A stretch of 56,338 bases of DNA from CBDUVZ01 sp965370805 (GTDB lineage: Bacteria > Hydrothermota > Tepidihabitantia > Tepidihabitantales > Tepidihabitantaceae), in assembly GCA_965370805.1 (NCBI GenBank), contig CBDUVZ010000003.1:1-56338 (forward strand), given 5' to 3'. How positions within the stretch are numbered: position 1 is the first letter of the stretch; each line of letters begins with the position of its first letter. Shown here in pieces: positions 15,721 to 23,633 of the stretch. Made by a program: the position numbers and the translations under genes. The notes beneath the pieces are model-generated. The model saw nothing but the letters and a program-made list of their open reading frames with translations. It was not told the origin of the DNA and made no database searches.

Positions 15721-16722
15721 ATGGATAGTCCGAGAATGCTCTTTCTAAGAATCGGATGGATGACACACTACTGCGGGGCAACACGCAACGACCCGCTCTT
15801 GTGGCACGATGTGGACCCGATTGAGACGCAGAATTGGTGGGAGACTCGCAACTTCCTGCCAGCCTCCGGCCGCGTGTACGGTAGTCCCTTCATAGGGAAG
15901 AAACAGATCCACATCGAGAGATTCGGCGTCAGTCCCACCGCCGACCGAATTGACGGTGTTGTCGTCGTCTGGGTGGCGCCGCGCGAAGGTGTGGGCCACA
16001 CGGCCGTCGTCGGCTGGTACAAACACGCAACGGTTTTCAGAAACCGGCAGCCGAAGCCGCGGGGCCATTGCGTCACGGCCAAGGAAAAGGACTGCGTTTG
16101 CCTTCCCGTCGATTACAGAAACCTGGAAGTTCCTTCTGCCAAGGCACATCAGAAAGGAAGAGGAATGGGCCAGGCTCTTGTGTGGTATCCCGGCGCCGGG
16201 GCAGACGCTTTCAAAAGGAAGTTGCTTCGGTTTGTCAAGGACTGGGAAACTGGGCGTCTTCAGCGCGCTCGACGCGAGGAGATTGAGCGTACGCTCGCGG
16301 AAGATGAGTTCTATCGTGAGAGCCCTGCCCGCCGTCTGCGTATCATTCCAAAGCACAACAGGCTGTCAAACAGCTTCAAGAAGTGGTTGGGGTCGCGTGG
16401 CATCCTGCACGTCACACAAGAGAGTTCTCGCATAGATGTTACATTCCGCACCGACCGAGGGACGTATCTGGCTGAGCTGAAAGTGTGCGATGGAATCGAT
16501 GCGAGGCGGGGCATTCGTGAAGCACTAGGACAGCTGTTAGAGTACAACCTGTATCCCGGCAGAACCGAAGCAGATAACTGGATGGTCGTCTTGGATGTTA
16601 GACCCTCAACCGACGACTTGGAATTCTGGAAGCGTGTGTCAAAGAGGATAAGGACTCGGTTGTACTTGGCTTGGCGATGCGGTGACGGCTTCAAGCTCGA
16701 GGGGCCTTCCACCAAGCTGTGA
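15721..16722 (+). CDS. Predicted PD-(D/E)XK nuclease, possible defence protein
   Basis: A 333-residue protein from the ATG at 15721 (4 nt after AGGAGG). N-terminal half: FLRIGWMTHYCGATRNDP ... DGVVVVWVAPREGVGHTAVV ... WYKHATVF, a head domain I associate with McrA-like/HNH and other modification-dependent nucleases (uncertain). C-terminal half: SRIDVTFRTDRGTYLAELKV, then GQLLEYN, fitting the D...ExK...QxxxY arrangement of PD-(D/E)XK enzymes. It lies between two type IIG remnants, consistent with a restriction or defence role. It could also be a phage-type or repair nuclease. The catalytic set is inferred by eye. Confidence 0.6.
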   Translation: MDSPRMLFLRIGWMTHYCGATRNDPLLWHDVDPIETQNWWETRNFLPASGRVYGSPFIGKKQIHIERFGVSPTADRIDGVVVVWVAPREGVGHTAVVGWYKHATVFRNRQPKPRGHCVTAKEKDCVCLPVDYRNLEVPSAKAHQKGRGMGQALVWYPGAGADAFKRKLLRFVKDWETGRLQRARREEIERTLAEDEFYRESPARRLRIIPKHNRLSNSFKKWLGSRGILHVTQESSRIDVTFRTDRGTYLAELKVCDGIDARRGIREALGQLLEYNLYPGRTEADNWMVVLDVRPSTDDLEFWKRVSKRIRTRLYLAWRCGDGFKLEGPSTKL

Positions 16723-16766
16723 GGTCTATCGGTGACGCGATTTCCGGCCCGGCGCGGCATAAAAGG

Positions 16767-16841
16767 AAGGTAAGGCTGGTCGAGCGGATGCTGGAGTCGC
16801 ACAGGCATCTTCCGCAGGCTAAGACGCCGCAGGGGTCATAA
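16767..16841 (+). pseudogene. Second type IIG restriction-enzyme remnant
   Basis: The frame KVRLVERMLESHRHLPQAKT, then PQGS-stop, matches the same C-terminal helix as the remnant at 14934 (LVERML..H..LP.AK). It stops before the RQI...VYELYGLT part. It is a second, shorter fragment on the other side of the nuclease gene. Confidence 0.6.
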
Positions 16842-16990
16842 GTGACGCTGACCGTTTTTCGTGCATCGGGTTCCGGCGTAGCCCGCTGACCGTTCATCGC
16901 TGACCGCCTGCCGCAATCGACGGCTCCCGGTTATCTCCACGGGATACGCGACAAGCCACTTGCGCAGCAGATACCGGAACCGAACGGAAA

Positions 16991-17254
16991 ATCGAACTCC
17001 TGATTGAGCCGGTGGTTGCGGGGTTCATTGCTGCCCGAATAGTTGCCAGGATAGCCATCTGGATAGACCCCGTGATAGCACCCGTTATTGAAGATGGAAT
17101 TGAGAAGATAGTTGCCTGGTCGGCAGATATCAGCAAAGCACGCGGGATTCAAGAGTTGATTGCATGGCTGATTCTACTCATGATTGACAGCCGGATTGAA
17201 TCCGTCATTGAATGCCTGCTTGAATGCAACATGTTCCGTCAGATAGAACCCCGG
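16991..17254. repeat. 12-bp-period array 3
   Basis: Twenty-two 12-mers in unbroken phase with consensus AT(T/A)GNNNNNNNG (ATAGTTGCCAGG, ATAGCCATCTGG, ATAGACCCCGTG, ATTGAATCCGTC, ATTGAATGCCTG...). Plus-frame translation places Ile at nearly every fourth residue (IVAR IAIW IDPV IAPV IEDG). Only about four or five of twelve positions are conserved, yet no indel breaks phase. Confidence 0.85.
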
Positions 17255-17346
17255 GGACGACTCCCCATCTGCCCAGGGGCAGCCCAGGTCTGGGGCAGAA
17301 ACACCCCGGTTGGTGGGGCAACTGGCTGGAGACAGCCGCCTGTTCG

Positions 17347-17577
17347 CTACAGGTCAGCCCATTCGTCAGGTGTGACCTTGATGCCGGTGCCGGATTCTAT
17401 CTCCCGGAGTAGCACCCGTAGTTGTGGAACCGAGTACTCGGGATTCCCGGGCAGGGTCAGGGTGTACGAGCCGTGACGCATGAACTGATGCCGGCCGCCA
17501 GGCTCAGGTGCCGAGAATCCGAGCCGCCGCAGCTTCCGGATGAATGCCCTGCGCTTGCAGGGCGACCAGCTACCCAC
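17347..17577 (-). CDS. hicA: HicA-like toxin (YcfA family)
   Basis: A 76-residue protein with the HicA double-stranded-RNA-binding-like fold signature: FIRKLRRLGFSAPEPGGRHQFMRHG, where the GGRHQFM segment holds the catalytic-type His, then LTLPGNPEYSVPQLRVLLRE. HicA cleaves mRNA. A GTG start overlaps the end of the upstream hicB-like gene by 8 nt, giving antitoxin-first order, the reverse of the degraded locus at 334-671. The toxin is intact here. Confidence 0.8.
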   Translation of the reverse strand: MGSWSPCKRRAFIRKLRRLGFSAPEPGGRHQFMRHGSYTLTLPGNPEYSVPQLRVLLREIESGTGIKVTPDEWADL

Positions 17578-17833
17578 GCGCCGATGCGACTCTGCCCCGC
17601 TTGATACCGCGGTTCAGATTGACACGACCGACAACCGGAAGCGCATCCCCGTGGCGCAGCTTGACAATCAGCCAGTCTTCCAGAACCGAACGTAGCTCCT
17701 TCTGACACTCGTACAGCGTTTCGGCAAAGGCAATGGTCCCCGAACACCGTTTGATCTTGCCGGAATAGGTACCGTCAGCGAGCTTCTCGTATGTCGCTGT
17801 TCGCATCGCGGCTTCAATGTATTCCAACAGCAT
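17570..17833 (-). CDS. hicB: HicB-like antitoxin
   Basis: An 87-residue protein of the short HicB type: YEKLADGTYSGKIKRCSGTI and AFAETLYECQKELRSVLEDW, the partial RNase-H-like core, then a basic C-terminal tail (NLNRGIKRGRVASARG). It lies first in the operon with the hicA-like gene, downstream of a good promoter. It would bind and inactivate the toxin. Confidence 0.8.
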   Translation of the reverse strand: MLLEYIEAAMRTATYEKLADGTYSGKIKRCSGTIAFAETLYECQKELRSVLEDWLIVKLRHGDALPVVGRVNLNRGIKRGRVASARG

Positions 17834-17845
17834 AGTCTGGTTCAG

Positions 17846-17873
17846 ATTCTAGCCCAACTCAGTATGGTGTCAA
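17846..17873 (-). promoter_or_regulatory. Promoter of the hicBA module
   Basis: Minus strand: TTGACA (17873-17868), 16-nt spacer, TAGAAT (17851-17846). The ATG of hicB begins 12 nt later. Confidence 0.65.
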
Positions 17874-18058
17874 TGCAGTGCGGAACGGATAGTCTCCCGC
17901 CGTTTGCAGTAGCGGGCTTCCATCTCCTTGTCAAGTGGGGGGTGACTTCCCTGGTGAGTTGGACCGGCAGATACGCCGGGAGTTGCGGCGTCAGGGTTGT
18001 CGGCAGTCAGCCTAGACCTGGCTTGAAGTCACGTCCTGCTCTGTCCGGGCCGGTCCGG

Positions 18059-19642
18059 TCAGCGAATCACGACGAGTCGGTAGTTCACGTCCGGGTCTGC
18101 GTCAGAGACCGCGAAGTAGATGCCGGTTTTGAGTTGGGCGGTTCCTGCCGGGTTTTCGGTTTCCAGGACAAGACGTCCGTCGGGCGAGATGATCCTGACG
18201 TGTCCGGGCAGTTGGAGTGGTGTTCCGGCCCGGATTACGGTCGCGGGCCGTGTGGCAGGGCGCGGGAACGCGGGGCCCGGTTCCGCGATGCCGGTTACGG
18301 CCGCGCCGTACCAGTAGCTCATCTGTCCCGCGGTGGTGTGGTTCGCCGGGATGAGGTAGACCTGCCGGTAGGTGGAGTCGAACCCGGGAACGGTGACAGT
18401 GCCGTACTGCAGCGAGTCGAGCGGGATGGTGTCGAGCAGAATCCTGCCCTGGGCCGTGTCGAGTGCGACGAGGTAGAGCCTGAAGTCGGCCGCGTCGGCG
18501 CCGTCGAATTCCAGTTCGAGATACGTTCCGTTTTCGAAGAGCAGGTACTCGCCGGCCCAGCGATTGAGGCTGCCGTTGCGCGACACCGGGTAGCTGGTGT
18601 GATACCCGGCGACCGAGAAGAACGGGACGTTCTCACCATAGTAGCCGTAGCGGCCGTCGAGAATCGTAGTGTCGTTGATGCGGTTCGTCAGCACCCAGTG
18701 GTCGAATGCCTCCTCGAATCGCACTGCGAGACCGGTGGAATCGAATCCTTCGTTGATACCGGCGATGCTGACCTGGGGCGAGGCGATGATGTTATGGATC
18801 AGGTCGTTCGCGCCGTGTTCCCCGTACTGCTCGTAGAGGAAGAGCGACCAGAGATAGGTTTTGATGTAGTCGGCCCAGGAGCCGGTCCAGCGCGTGAGGT
18901 CGTTGTCGGGCGAACTGGGGAAGCCGGAAATCGCGTCGGGAGCGCCGAAGAGCCACATTGCCAGTTCGCAGTTGCCTTCTTCGACCCAGAGGGACTCGGA
19001 CCGGTCGTAGTTCCACTGGATCATGTGGCCGAATTCGTGGGCCGCGATTGCGATGCGGTAGTCGGTCGTCGGGTCGTTGGGATGGCAGTCGAGGTAGACG
19101 CATTCGATTTCGTTGGAATGGTAGCCCCAGAGCCGCATCGCGGTGGTGTCGTAGTATTCGTCGAAGTGCTGCCAGAACCCGTCGAACTGGTAGCCATGGA
19201 AGGAGCCGATGTTGTAGTAGACGAGATAGATGAGCGAGTCGTTGTCGATTTCGTCGGGCGGTTCGCCGAGCACGGTGGTGTTATGATGCCAGACCCCGTG
19301 GAGCGAATCGCGCGGGCTGGTGTTGTCGAACCGGTCGATAATCCGGGCAACGCCGGCGGAGTCCATTACCCCGGCGTCCCAGGCCGAGTCCTCAACCATG
19401 ACGTAGCAGTGAATACCGGTGCCACGACAGGTGGCGTTGGTCTGGAACTGGACCGGGGGCATGACGGTCATGTTCTGGAGCCAGAGCAGCCGCGTCTCGC
19501 CCAGGCTTGGGGGGTTCGCCGGTTTCCCGGGGCCGGGCAGACGGATTTCTTCCGTGGACCGGAGCCGGCTGAAAACCGGGGTTCCACAGTGCATCGGCGT
19601 CATCTCGGTCTGCGCCACCAGAGTCAGAATCAACAACCACAT
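18059..19642 (-). CDS. Secreted HExxH zinc metalloprotease with C-terminal sorting domain
   Basis: A 527-residue exported protease candidate. The ATG at 19642 follows ACAGGAGGCGAT and begins MWLLILTLVAQTE, a short signal; the longer frame upstream is not needed. The catalytic segment IAIAAHEFGHMIQWNYD holds HEFGH, with WVEEGNCELAMWLFG about 20 residues on supplying a plausible third zinc ligand or glycine-turn glutamate, as in M6/M36-like or immune-inhibitor-A-like enzymes (family not fixed). The C-terminus (GHVRIISPDGRLVLETENPA ... KTGIYFAVSDAD ... YRLVVIR) is a FlgD-like sorting tail. Monocistronic, from the promoter at 19759-19787. Confidence 0.8.
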   Translation of the reverse strand: MWLLILTLVAQTEMTPMHCGTPVFSRLRSTEEIRLPGPGKPANPPSLGETRLLWLQNMTVMPPVQFQTNATCRGTGIHCYVMVEDSAWDAGVMDSAGVARIIDRFDNTSPRDSLHGVWHHNTTVLGEPPDEIDNDSLIYLVYYNIGSFHGYQFDGFWQHFDEYYDTTAMRLWGYHSNEIECVYLDCHPNDPTTDYRIAIAAHEFGHMIQWNYDRSESLWVEEGNCELAMWLFGAPDAISGFPSSPDNDLTRWTGSWADYIKTYLWSLFLYEQYGEHGANDLIHNIIASPQVSIAGINEGFDSTGLAVRFEEAFDHWVLTNRINDTTILDGRYGYYGENVPFFSVAGYHTSYPVSRNGSLNRWAGEYLLFENGTYLELEFDGADAADFRLYLVALDTAQGRILLDTIPLDSLQYGTVTVPGFDSTYRQVYLIPANHTTAGQMSYWYGAAVTGIAEPGPAFPRPATRPATVIRAGTPLQLPGHVRIISPDGRLVLETENPAGTAQLKTGIYFAVSDADPDVNYRLVVIR

Positions 19643-19758
19643 ATCGCCTCCTGTTTCACAATCCTGAGGGCACCGGCGCGGACGCGAGCCAGTGCTGTTT
19701 CCGGCCGACCCGGACCAGCGTCGATGGTCCGGCCGGGTGCTCATAAGATACCGGCCAG

Positions 19759-19787
19759 AGTCTAGCTCTGGTATTGCCTGACGTCAA
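19759..19787 (-). promoter_or_regulatory. Promoter of the metalloprotease gene
   Basis: Minus strand: TTGACG (19787-19782), 17-nt spacer, TAGACT (19764-19759). Confidence 0.55.
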
Positions 19788-19979
19788 ACCCGACCGGGTC
19801 TACGTGGTGGACTACTGCTACCAGGTGTATGTGCTGGAGTTCCCGGAGGATGGTGCGTCCGGCTCCGGTCCGTCACCGGCGGCGAGTCGGCAGAATAGCT
19901 GGGGAAGTGGCCGCAGTCGAACGGGCGACAGGAGGAACGCGTTGCCTTCCGGACCGGGTATGTTGCCGGGATGCCCGGG

Positions 19980-20276
19980 CTACTCTTCGCCCAGAACCCG
20001 GTCGACTTTGGCCTGCATCGGCCGGTCTTTGTCGCGGCGGTCGTCGACTTTGATGGTGCTGGTTATCCGGCCGCAGCCTTGCTCAGCCAGGGTATCGTGG
20101 ATCTTCTTGATAGTGGCGAAAATCGTGTCCCAGTCACCCTGGAGGCAGGTGCCCATCGGCGTGACCTGGAACTCCAGACCGCTCTGCTTGATGATGCCAT
20201 AGGCTACCCGGACGTACTTGCTGACACTGGTCGAGCCGGTGCCGAGCGGGACTACGCTGACTTCGACAATCGGCAT
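19980..20276 (-). CDS. Thiamine-binding MTH1187/YkoF-like protein
   Basis: A 98-residue UPF0045/MTH1187-family protein: MPIVEVSVVPLGTGSTSVSK, then the core GLEFQVTPMGTCLQGD and the amphipathic TIFATIKKIHDTLAEQGCGR, ending in a KVDDRRDK strand. Family members form ferredoxin-like oligomers, and several bind thiamine or its pyrimidine. It is the last gene of the housekeeping run, separated from iscU by 2 nt. Role here is inferred from the family. Confidence 0.85.
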   Translation of the reverse strand: MPIVEVSVVPLGTGSTSVSKYVRVAYGIIKQSGLEFQVTPMGTCLQGDWDTIFATIKKIHDTLAEQGCGRITSTIKVDDRRDKDRPMQAKVDRVLGEE

Positions 20277-20278
20277 TT

Positions 20279-20731
20279 CTAAGCCTCGTCTTTGCCGGGT
20301 TGCTGTTCCTCGACGTACGGGCAGTTGCAGGGGATTTCCTTCTTGTCGGGATTCCCTTTGCCCTGCTGTTTTTCAAGGTAGTTGTTGATCGCGGCGTGGA
20401 GCGCGTCGGCTCCGAGGTTGGAGCAATGGAGTTTGTGGGGCGGGAGCCCGCCGAGTTCTTTCGCCACGTCTTCGTCGGTAATCTTCAGGGCCTGCTCCAG
20501 GGTCATGCCTTTCGCCATTTCGGTAATCATCGAGGCCGAAGCGATTGCCGCGCCACACCCGAAAGTCTTGAACTTGATGTCGGTGAGGACGTTGTCTTTG
20601 ACCATGACTTGCAGGGTCATCATGTCGCCGCAGACCGGGCTTCCCACTTCGCCGGCACCGTCCGGGTTCTTGATTTCCCCGACATTGCGAGGATTCCGGA
20701 AATGATCGACTACTTTGTCCGTGTATTGCAT
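20279..20731 (-). CDS. iscU: Iron-sulfur cluster scaffold IscU/NifU-like with extra Cys tail
   Basis: A 150-residue IscU. The ATG at 20731 follows GAGGAGATAACA and starts MQYTDKVVDHFRNPRNVGEI. The three scaffold cysteines are in VGSPVCGDMM, KTFGCGAAIASAS and HKLHCSNLGADAL. After the usual end (about residue 125) a tail adds KKEIPCNCPYVEEQQ with two more cysteines in CNC spacing. The scaffold assembles Fe-S clusters with a cysteine desulfurase, which is not in this window. It sits downstream of argS by 48 nt. Confidence 0.9.
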   Translation of the reverse strand: MQYTDKVVDHFRNPRNVGEIKNPDGAGEVGSPVCGDMMTLQVMVKDNVLTDIKFKTFGCGAAIASASMITEMAKGMTLEQALKITDEDVAKELGGLPPHKLHCSNLGADALHAAINNYLEKQQGKGNPDKKEIPCNCPYVEEQQPGKDEA

Positions 20732-20779
20732 TGTTATCTCCTCATTTGACCGGCATATCGGCAGGCGGGATTCGGACAA

Positions 20780-22537
20780 TCACATCCGGTTCGGGACTTC
20801 GATGCCGAGCAGGCTGAGACCGAGTCTGATTACCGTGCCGGTCATCTCGACCAGGAACAGCCGGGCCTGTCGCAGTTCATTTGTTTCGGCCTTGAGCACC
20901 GGGACTTTGTTGTAGAAAGCGGAGAAGTCCCGGGCGAGACGGAAGAGCCGGCCCGCGATGCGGTGCGGTTCGTACGCTGCAGCCGCGCCGGTGATCGTGT
21001 CCGGGAACCGGGCCAGTTGTTTGAGCAGGGCGAATTCCTCGGGCTGAATCAGCATTGCCGGGCCAATCCCGGCGCTACGGACCCGGGTTCCGTCCGTGTC
21101 CGCCTTCCTGAGAATCGACCGGCACCGGGTGTGGGCGTACTGCAGGTAAGGGGCCGAGTCGCCGTCCAGGGCCAGCATCCGGTCCCAGTCGAAGACCACT
21201 TCTTTGACCCGGGTCTGGGACAGGTCGGCGTACTTGATTGCCCCGATGCCGACGATACGCGCGACTTCGTTTTTTTCCCGGTCCGGCATTTCCCGGTCCG
21301 CGACGACTGCTTTCGCCCGGCGGATTGCTTCCTTGATAACGTCGTCGAGCAGGACCACCCGGCCTTCGCGGGTTGACATCCGGCCTTCGGGCAAACGGAT
21401 GAGACCGAAGTCGACGTGGATGCACGGGGTGTTGTGGCCGAGCAGCTCCAGGGCGATATTGAGTTGTCGGAAGTGCAGTTTCTGTTCGCTGCCGACCACG
21501 TAGAGGATTCGCTCCGGGTTCCAGGTCCGGATGCGGTACTCCGCGGTGGCGATTTCCCGGGTCGGATACAGGCTGGTGCCGTCGGACTTGCGGAGCAGAA
21601 GCGGGGTTTCGATGCCGTGCTCTTTGAGCGGGATGAGGACCACGGTCTCTTCGCCGGTTGAACCGGGCGGTTTCTCCCGACAGGCTGTGCCGTTCTCAAG
21701 GGCCCGGTCGACGAGTTCGTCAAGCCGGTCCGCATAGAAACTCTCGCCCAGGGATTCATCGAACCGGACCCCGAGCAGGTCGTAGACCCGCTGGAATTCG
21801 GTGGCGCTGAGCTTGACGAATTGCTGCCACCGGTCGTGGGCCTCCGGGTCTCCGGTTTCGAGTCGGCGGAACCAGTCCCGGGCCTGGTCTTCCAGGTCAG
21901 GGTCGGACTTGGCCTGCTCATGGAACCGGACGTAGAGCCGGAGCAGGTGGCCGGTCGGGTCTTCGGTGAGTTCCTGTTCGTCGCCCCAGTGGTGGTAGGC
22001 GCAGAGCAGCTTGCCGAACTGGGTGCCCCAGTCGCCGAGATGGTTGTCGCCGACCACCCGGTATTCGAGCCAGGTGAAGATGTTGTGCAGGGCCTGGCCG
22101 ATGACAGTGGAGCGGAGATGGCCGACCGAGAACGGCTTGGCGATGTTCGGTGACGAGTAGTCGATGACGATAGTGCTGCCCTTGCCGCGTTCCGAGCGAC
22201 CGTAGGCTTCCGGTGCCCGTTCGAAGTCGGCGATGACCGAGCGGCCGAAGAGAGCAGGGTCGAAGCTGAAGTTCAGATACCCGCGGACGGGCTGCACCTG
22301 CCGGAAGATGGTGCCGGTCAGGTCGAGCTTCCCGGCCAGTTCCTCGGCCAGTTGCAGCGGATTGCACCTCTGCTTCTTGGCTGCCCGGAACATCGGTACC
22401 GCCAGGTCGGCCTGGATTCCGCTCTCGACGTCACGGATCTCGTCCGGGGAGACGGCGAGGTCATGGCGGCCGAGCAGTTCAACCAACTGGCGCCGGGCCC
22501 GAGCCATGGTGTGTGTCGGTTCAGTTGCAGCGGGCAT
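20780..22537 (-). CDS. argS: Arginyl-tRNA synthetase
   Basis: A 585-residue class I synthetase that charges tRNA-Arg. N-terminal add-domain, then the HIGH-type signature SSPNIAKPFSVGHLRSTVIG (about 130), an RLPEGRMSTREGR segment in place of a lysine-rich KMSKS, as is usual in many ArgRS, and the anticodon-binding C-terminal domain with QYAHTRCRSILRK and a final ...LSLLGIEVPNRM. The start is ATG 22537; ATG 22507 (MARARRQ) is a possible alternative. It is preceded by a repeat block that separates it from ptsN. Confidence 0.95.
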   Translation of the reverse strand: MPAATEPTHTMARARRQLVELLGRHDLAVSPDEIRDVESGIQADLAVPMFRAAKKQRCNPLQLAEELAGKLDLTGTIFRQVQPVRGYLNFSFDPALFGRSVIADFERAPEAYGRSERGKGSTIVIDYSSPNIAKPFSVGHLRSTVIGQALHNIFTWLEYRVVGDNHLGDWGTQFGKLLCAYHHWGDEQELTEDPTGHLLRLYVRFHEQAKSDPDLEDQARDWFRRLETGDPEAHDRWQQFVKLSATEFQRVYDLLGVRFDESLGESFYADRLDELVDRALENGTACREKPPGSTGEETVVLIPLKEHGIETPLLLRKSDGTSLYPTREIATAEYRIRTWNPERILYVVGSEQKLHFRQLNIALELLGHNTPCIHVDFGLIRLPEGRMSTREGRVVLLDDVIKEAIRRAKAVVADREMPDREKNEVARIVGIGAIKYADLSQTRVKEVVFDWDRMLALDGDSAPYLQYAHTRCRSILRKADTDGTRVRSAGIGPAMLIQPEEFALLKQLARFPDTITGAAAAYEPHRIAGRLFRLARDFSAFYNKVPVLKAETNELRQARLFLVEMTGTVIRLGLSLLGIEVPNRM

Positions 22538-22543
22538 CAGTTA

Positions 22544-22775
22544 TCCTGCCCGAAATGCCGAATGCCGATTGGAGCGAAAACCACGGATAAACACAGACGA
22601 ACACGGAGAAGACAGAATGCAGGGGTGAAGACCGGAGCGAAAGAACTTCGATTTCCGTTCTGCGACGCAGGAGCAGGTGCCATCGGATGGCACTTTCCGC
22701 TACGCTCCAGTCGTTTCCTCGTTCGGCATTTGAAACTCGTCATTCGCAATTGACAATGACGTCCTTTCGGACCCA
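22544..22775. repeat. Composite intergenic repeat
   Basis: No gene. A GATTGGAGCGAAAACCAC(G/T)GATAAACAC-type stretch followed by TTCTGCGACGCAGGAGCAGG and CCATCGGATGG is shared, in the same order, with 27500-27605 between rnpA and yidD. The two copies therefore derive from one composite element. Confidence 0.7.
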
Positions 22776-23234
22776 TCACTCATGCCGAGTCAGTATGTCC
22801 AGAACGTCGTCAGCGCTTGCTGCTTTGTTCAGGGCGGTGCGGACTTCGTCTTTGCGCAGGAGCCTCGAAACCCGGGCAAGAGTCATGATGTACTCGGTTT
22901 TCCTGTCCTCGGGTGCCGCAATCAGGAACACCAGGTAGGAGGGCTCGCCGTCCAGGCTGTCGAAGTCGACACCGTGAGCGGAACGTCCGAACGCAAGCGC
23001 CGTTTCCTTTACAGCTTCTGTCCGGGCGTGCGGGATGGCAATGCCCTGACCGATGCCGGTGCTTTCGAGGTTCTCCCGGCGCAGGATTGCGTCGAAGAAG
23101 AGTTTTTCCTCGGTTACGACCCCGCTGTTGATTAGCGGCCGGGACAGTTCCCGAATGACCGCCACTTTGTCTTTGCTGCCGAGACTGAGTAGAATCGCCT
23201 CGCGCGGCAGCAGTTCAGCTATCCTGACCATCAT
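22776..23234 (-). CDS. ptsN: PTS IIA-like (fructose/nitrogen type) regulatory protein
   Basis: A 152-residue EIIA-Ntr/Fru domain: RIAELLPREAILLSLGSKDK, then the phospho-acceptor motif GIGQGIAIPHARTEAVKET (His about 68), and YLVFLIAAPEDRKTEYIMTL. Such domains carry phosphate from HPr/EI and usually regulate rather than transport when they are alone. No other PTS component lies nearby. It overlaps uspA by 4 nt, so the two are coupled. Confidence 0.85.
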   Translation of the reverse strand: MMVRIAELLPREAILLSLGSKDKVAVIRELSRPLINSGVVTEEKLFFDAILRRENLESTGIGQGIAIPHARTEAVKETALAFGRSAHGVDFDSLDGEPSYLVFLIAAPEDRKTEYIMTLARVSRLLRKDEVRTALNKAASADDVLDILTRHE

Positions 23235-23632
23235 ACCTCCCTGGATTCGTTCACGAAAAGAACGGGCGCGGGACTGCGGTTGACCAGTTCGCCGGCGGGT
23301 AGCCGTGGCCGGGAACCGACAACAACCAGTTGGACGTCATAGCTGCGGCCCAGCTCGAGGAGCCGCTCAAGCAGCTTGCCCTGGTCGAGCAGCAGCGATA
23401 CCTTGATTTCCCTGTCGGACGCATCGTCTTCCACTTCGTAGAGGACCTGCCAGGCTTTCTCTTCGATTGCCGCCAGTTGGTCCTCGGCTTCCCGGTCCGA
23501 GCCCGGCGGCCGGTCGTCGATGATGTACGCCGCAATCACCCGGGACTTGAGTTTGCGGGCGAGCGTCAGGGTCCATTCCACCACTGTCTTCGATTCCGGC
23601 GTGTCGTCGACAAGAAGCAGAATCCGTTCCAT
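23231..23632 (-). CDS. Universal stress protein domain
   Basis: A 133-residue UspA-fold protein (MERILLLVDDTPESKTVVEW, TLARKLKSRVIAAYIIDDRP, LGRSYDVQLVVVGSR). The C-terminal ATP-binding signature G-x2-G-x9-G-S/T is not evident (GSRPRLPAGELVNRSPAPVL), so it is probably of the non-ATP-binding type. It lies between mnmE (1 nt gap) and ptsN (4 nt overlap). Confidence 0.8.
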   Translation of the reverse strand: MERILLLVDDTPESKTVVEWTLTLARKLKSRVIAAYIIDDRPPGSDREAEDQLAAIEEKAWQVLYEVEDDASDREIKVSLLLDQGKLLERLLELGRSYDVQLVVVGSRPRLPAGELVNRSPAPVLFVNESREV

Positions 23633-23633
23633 G

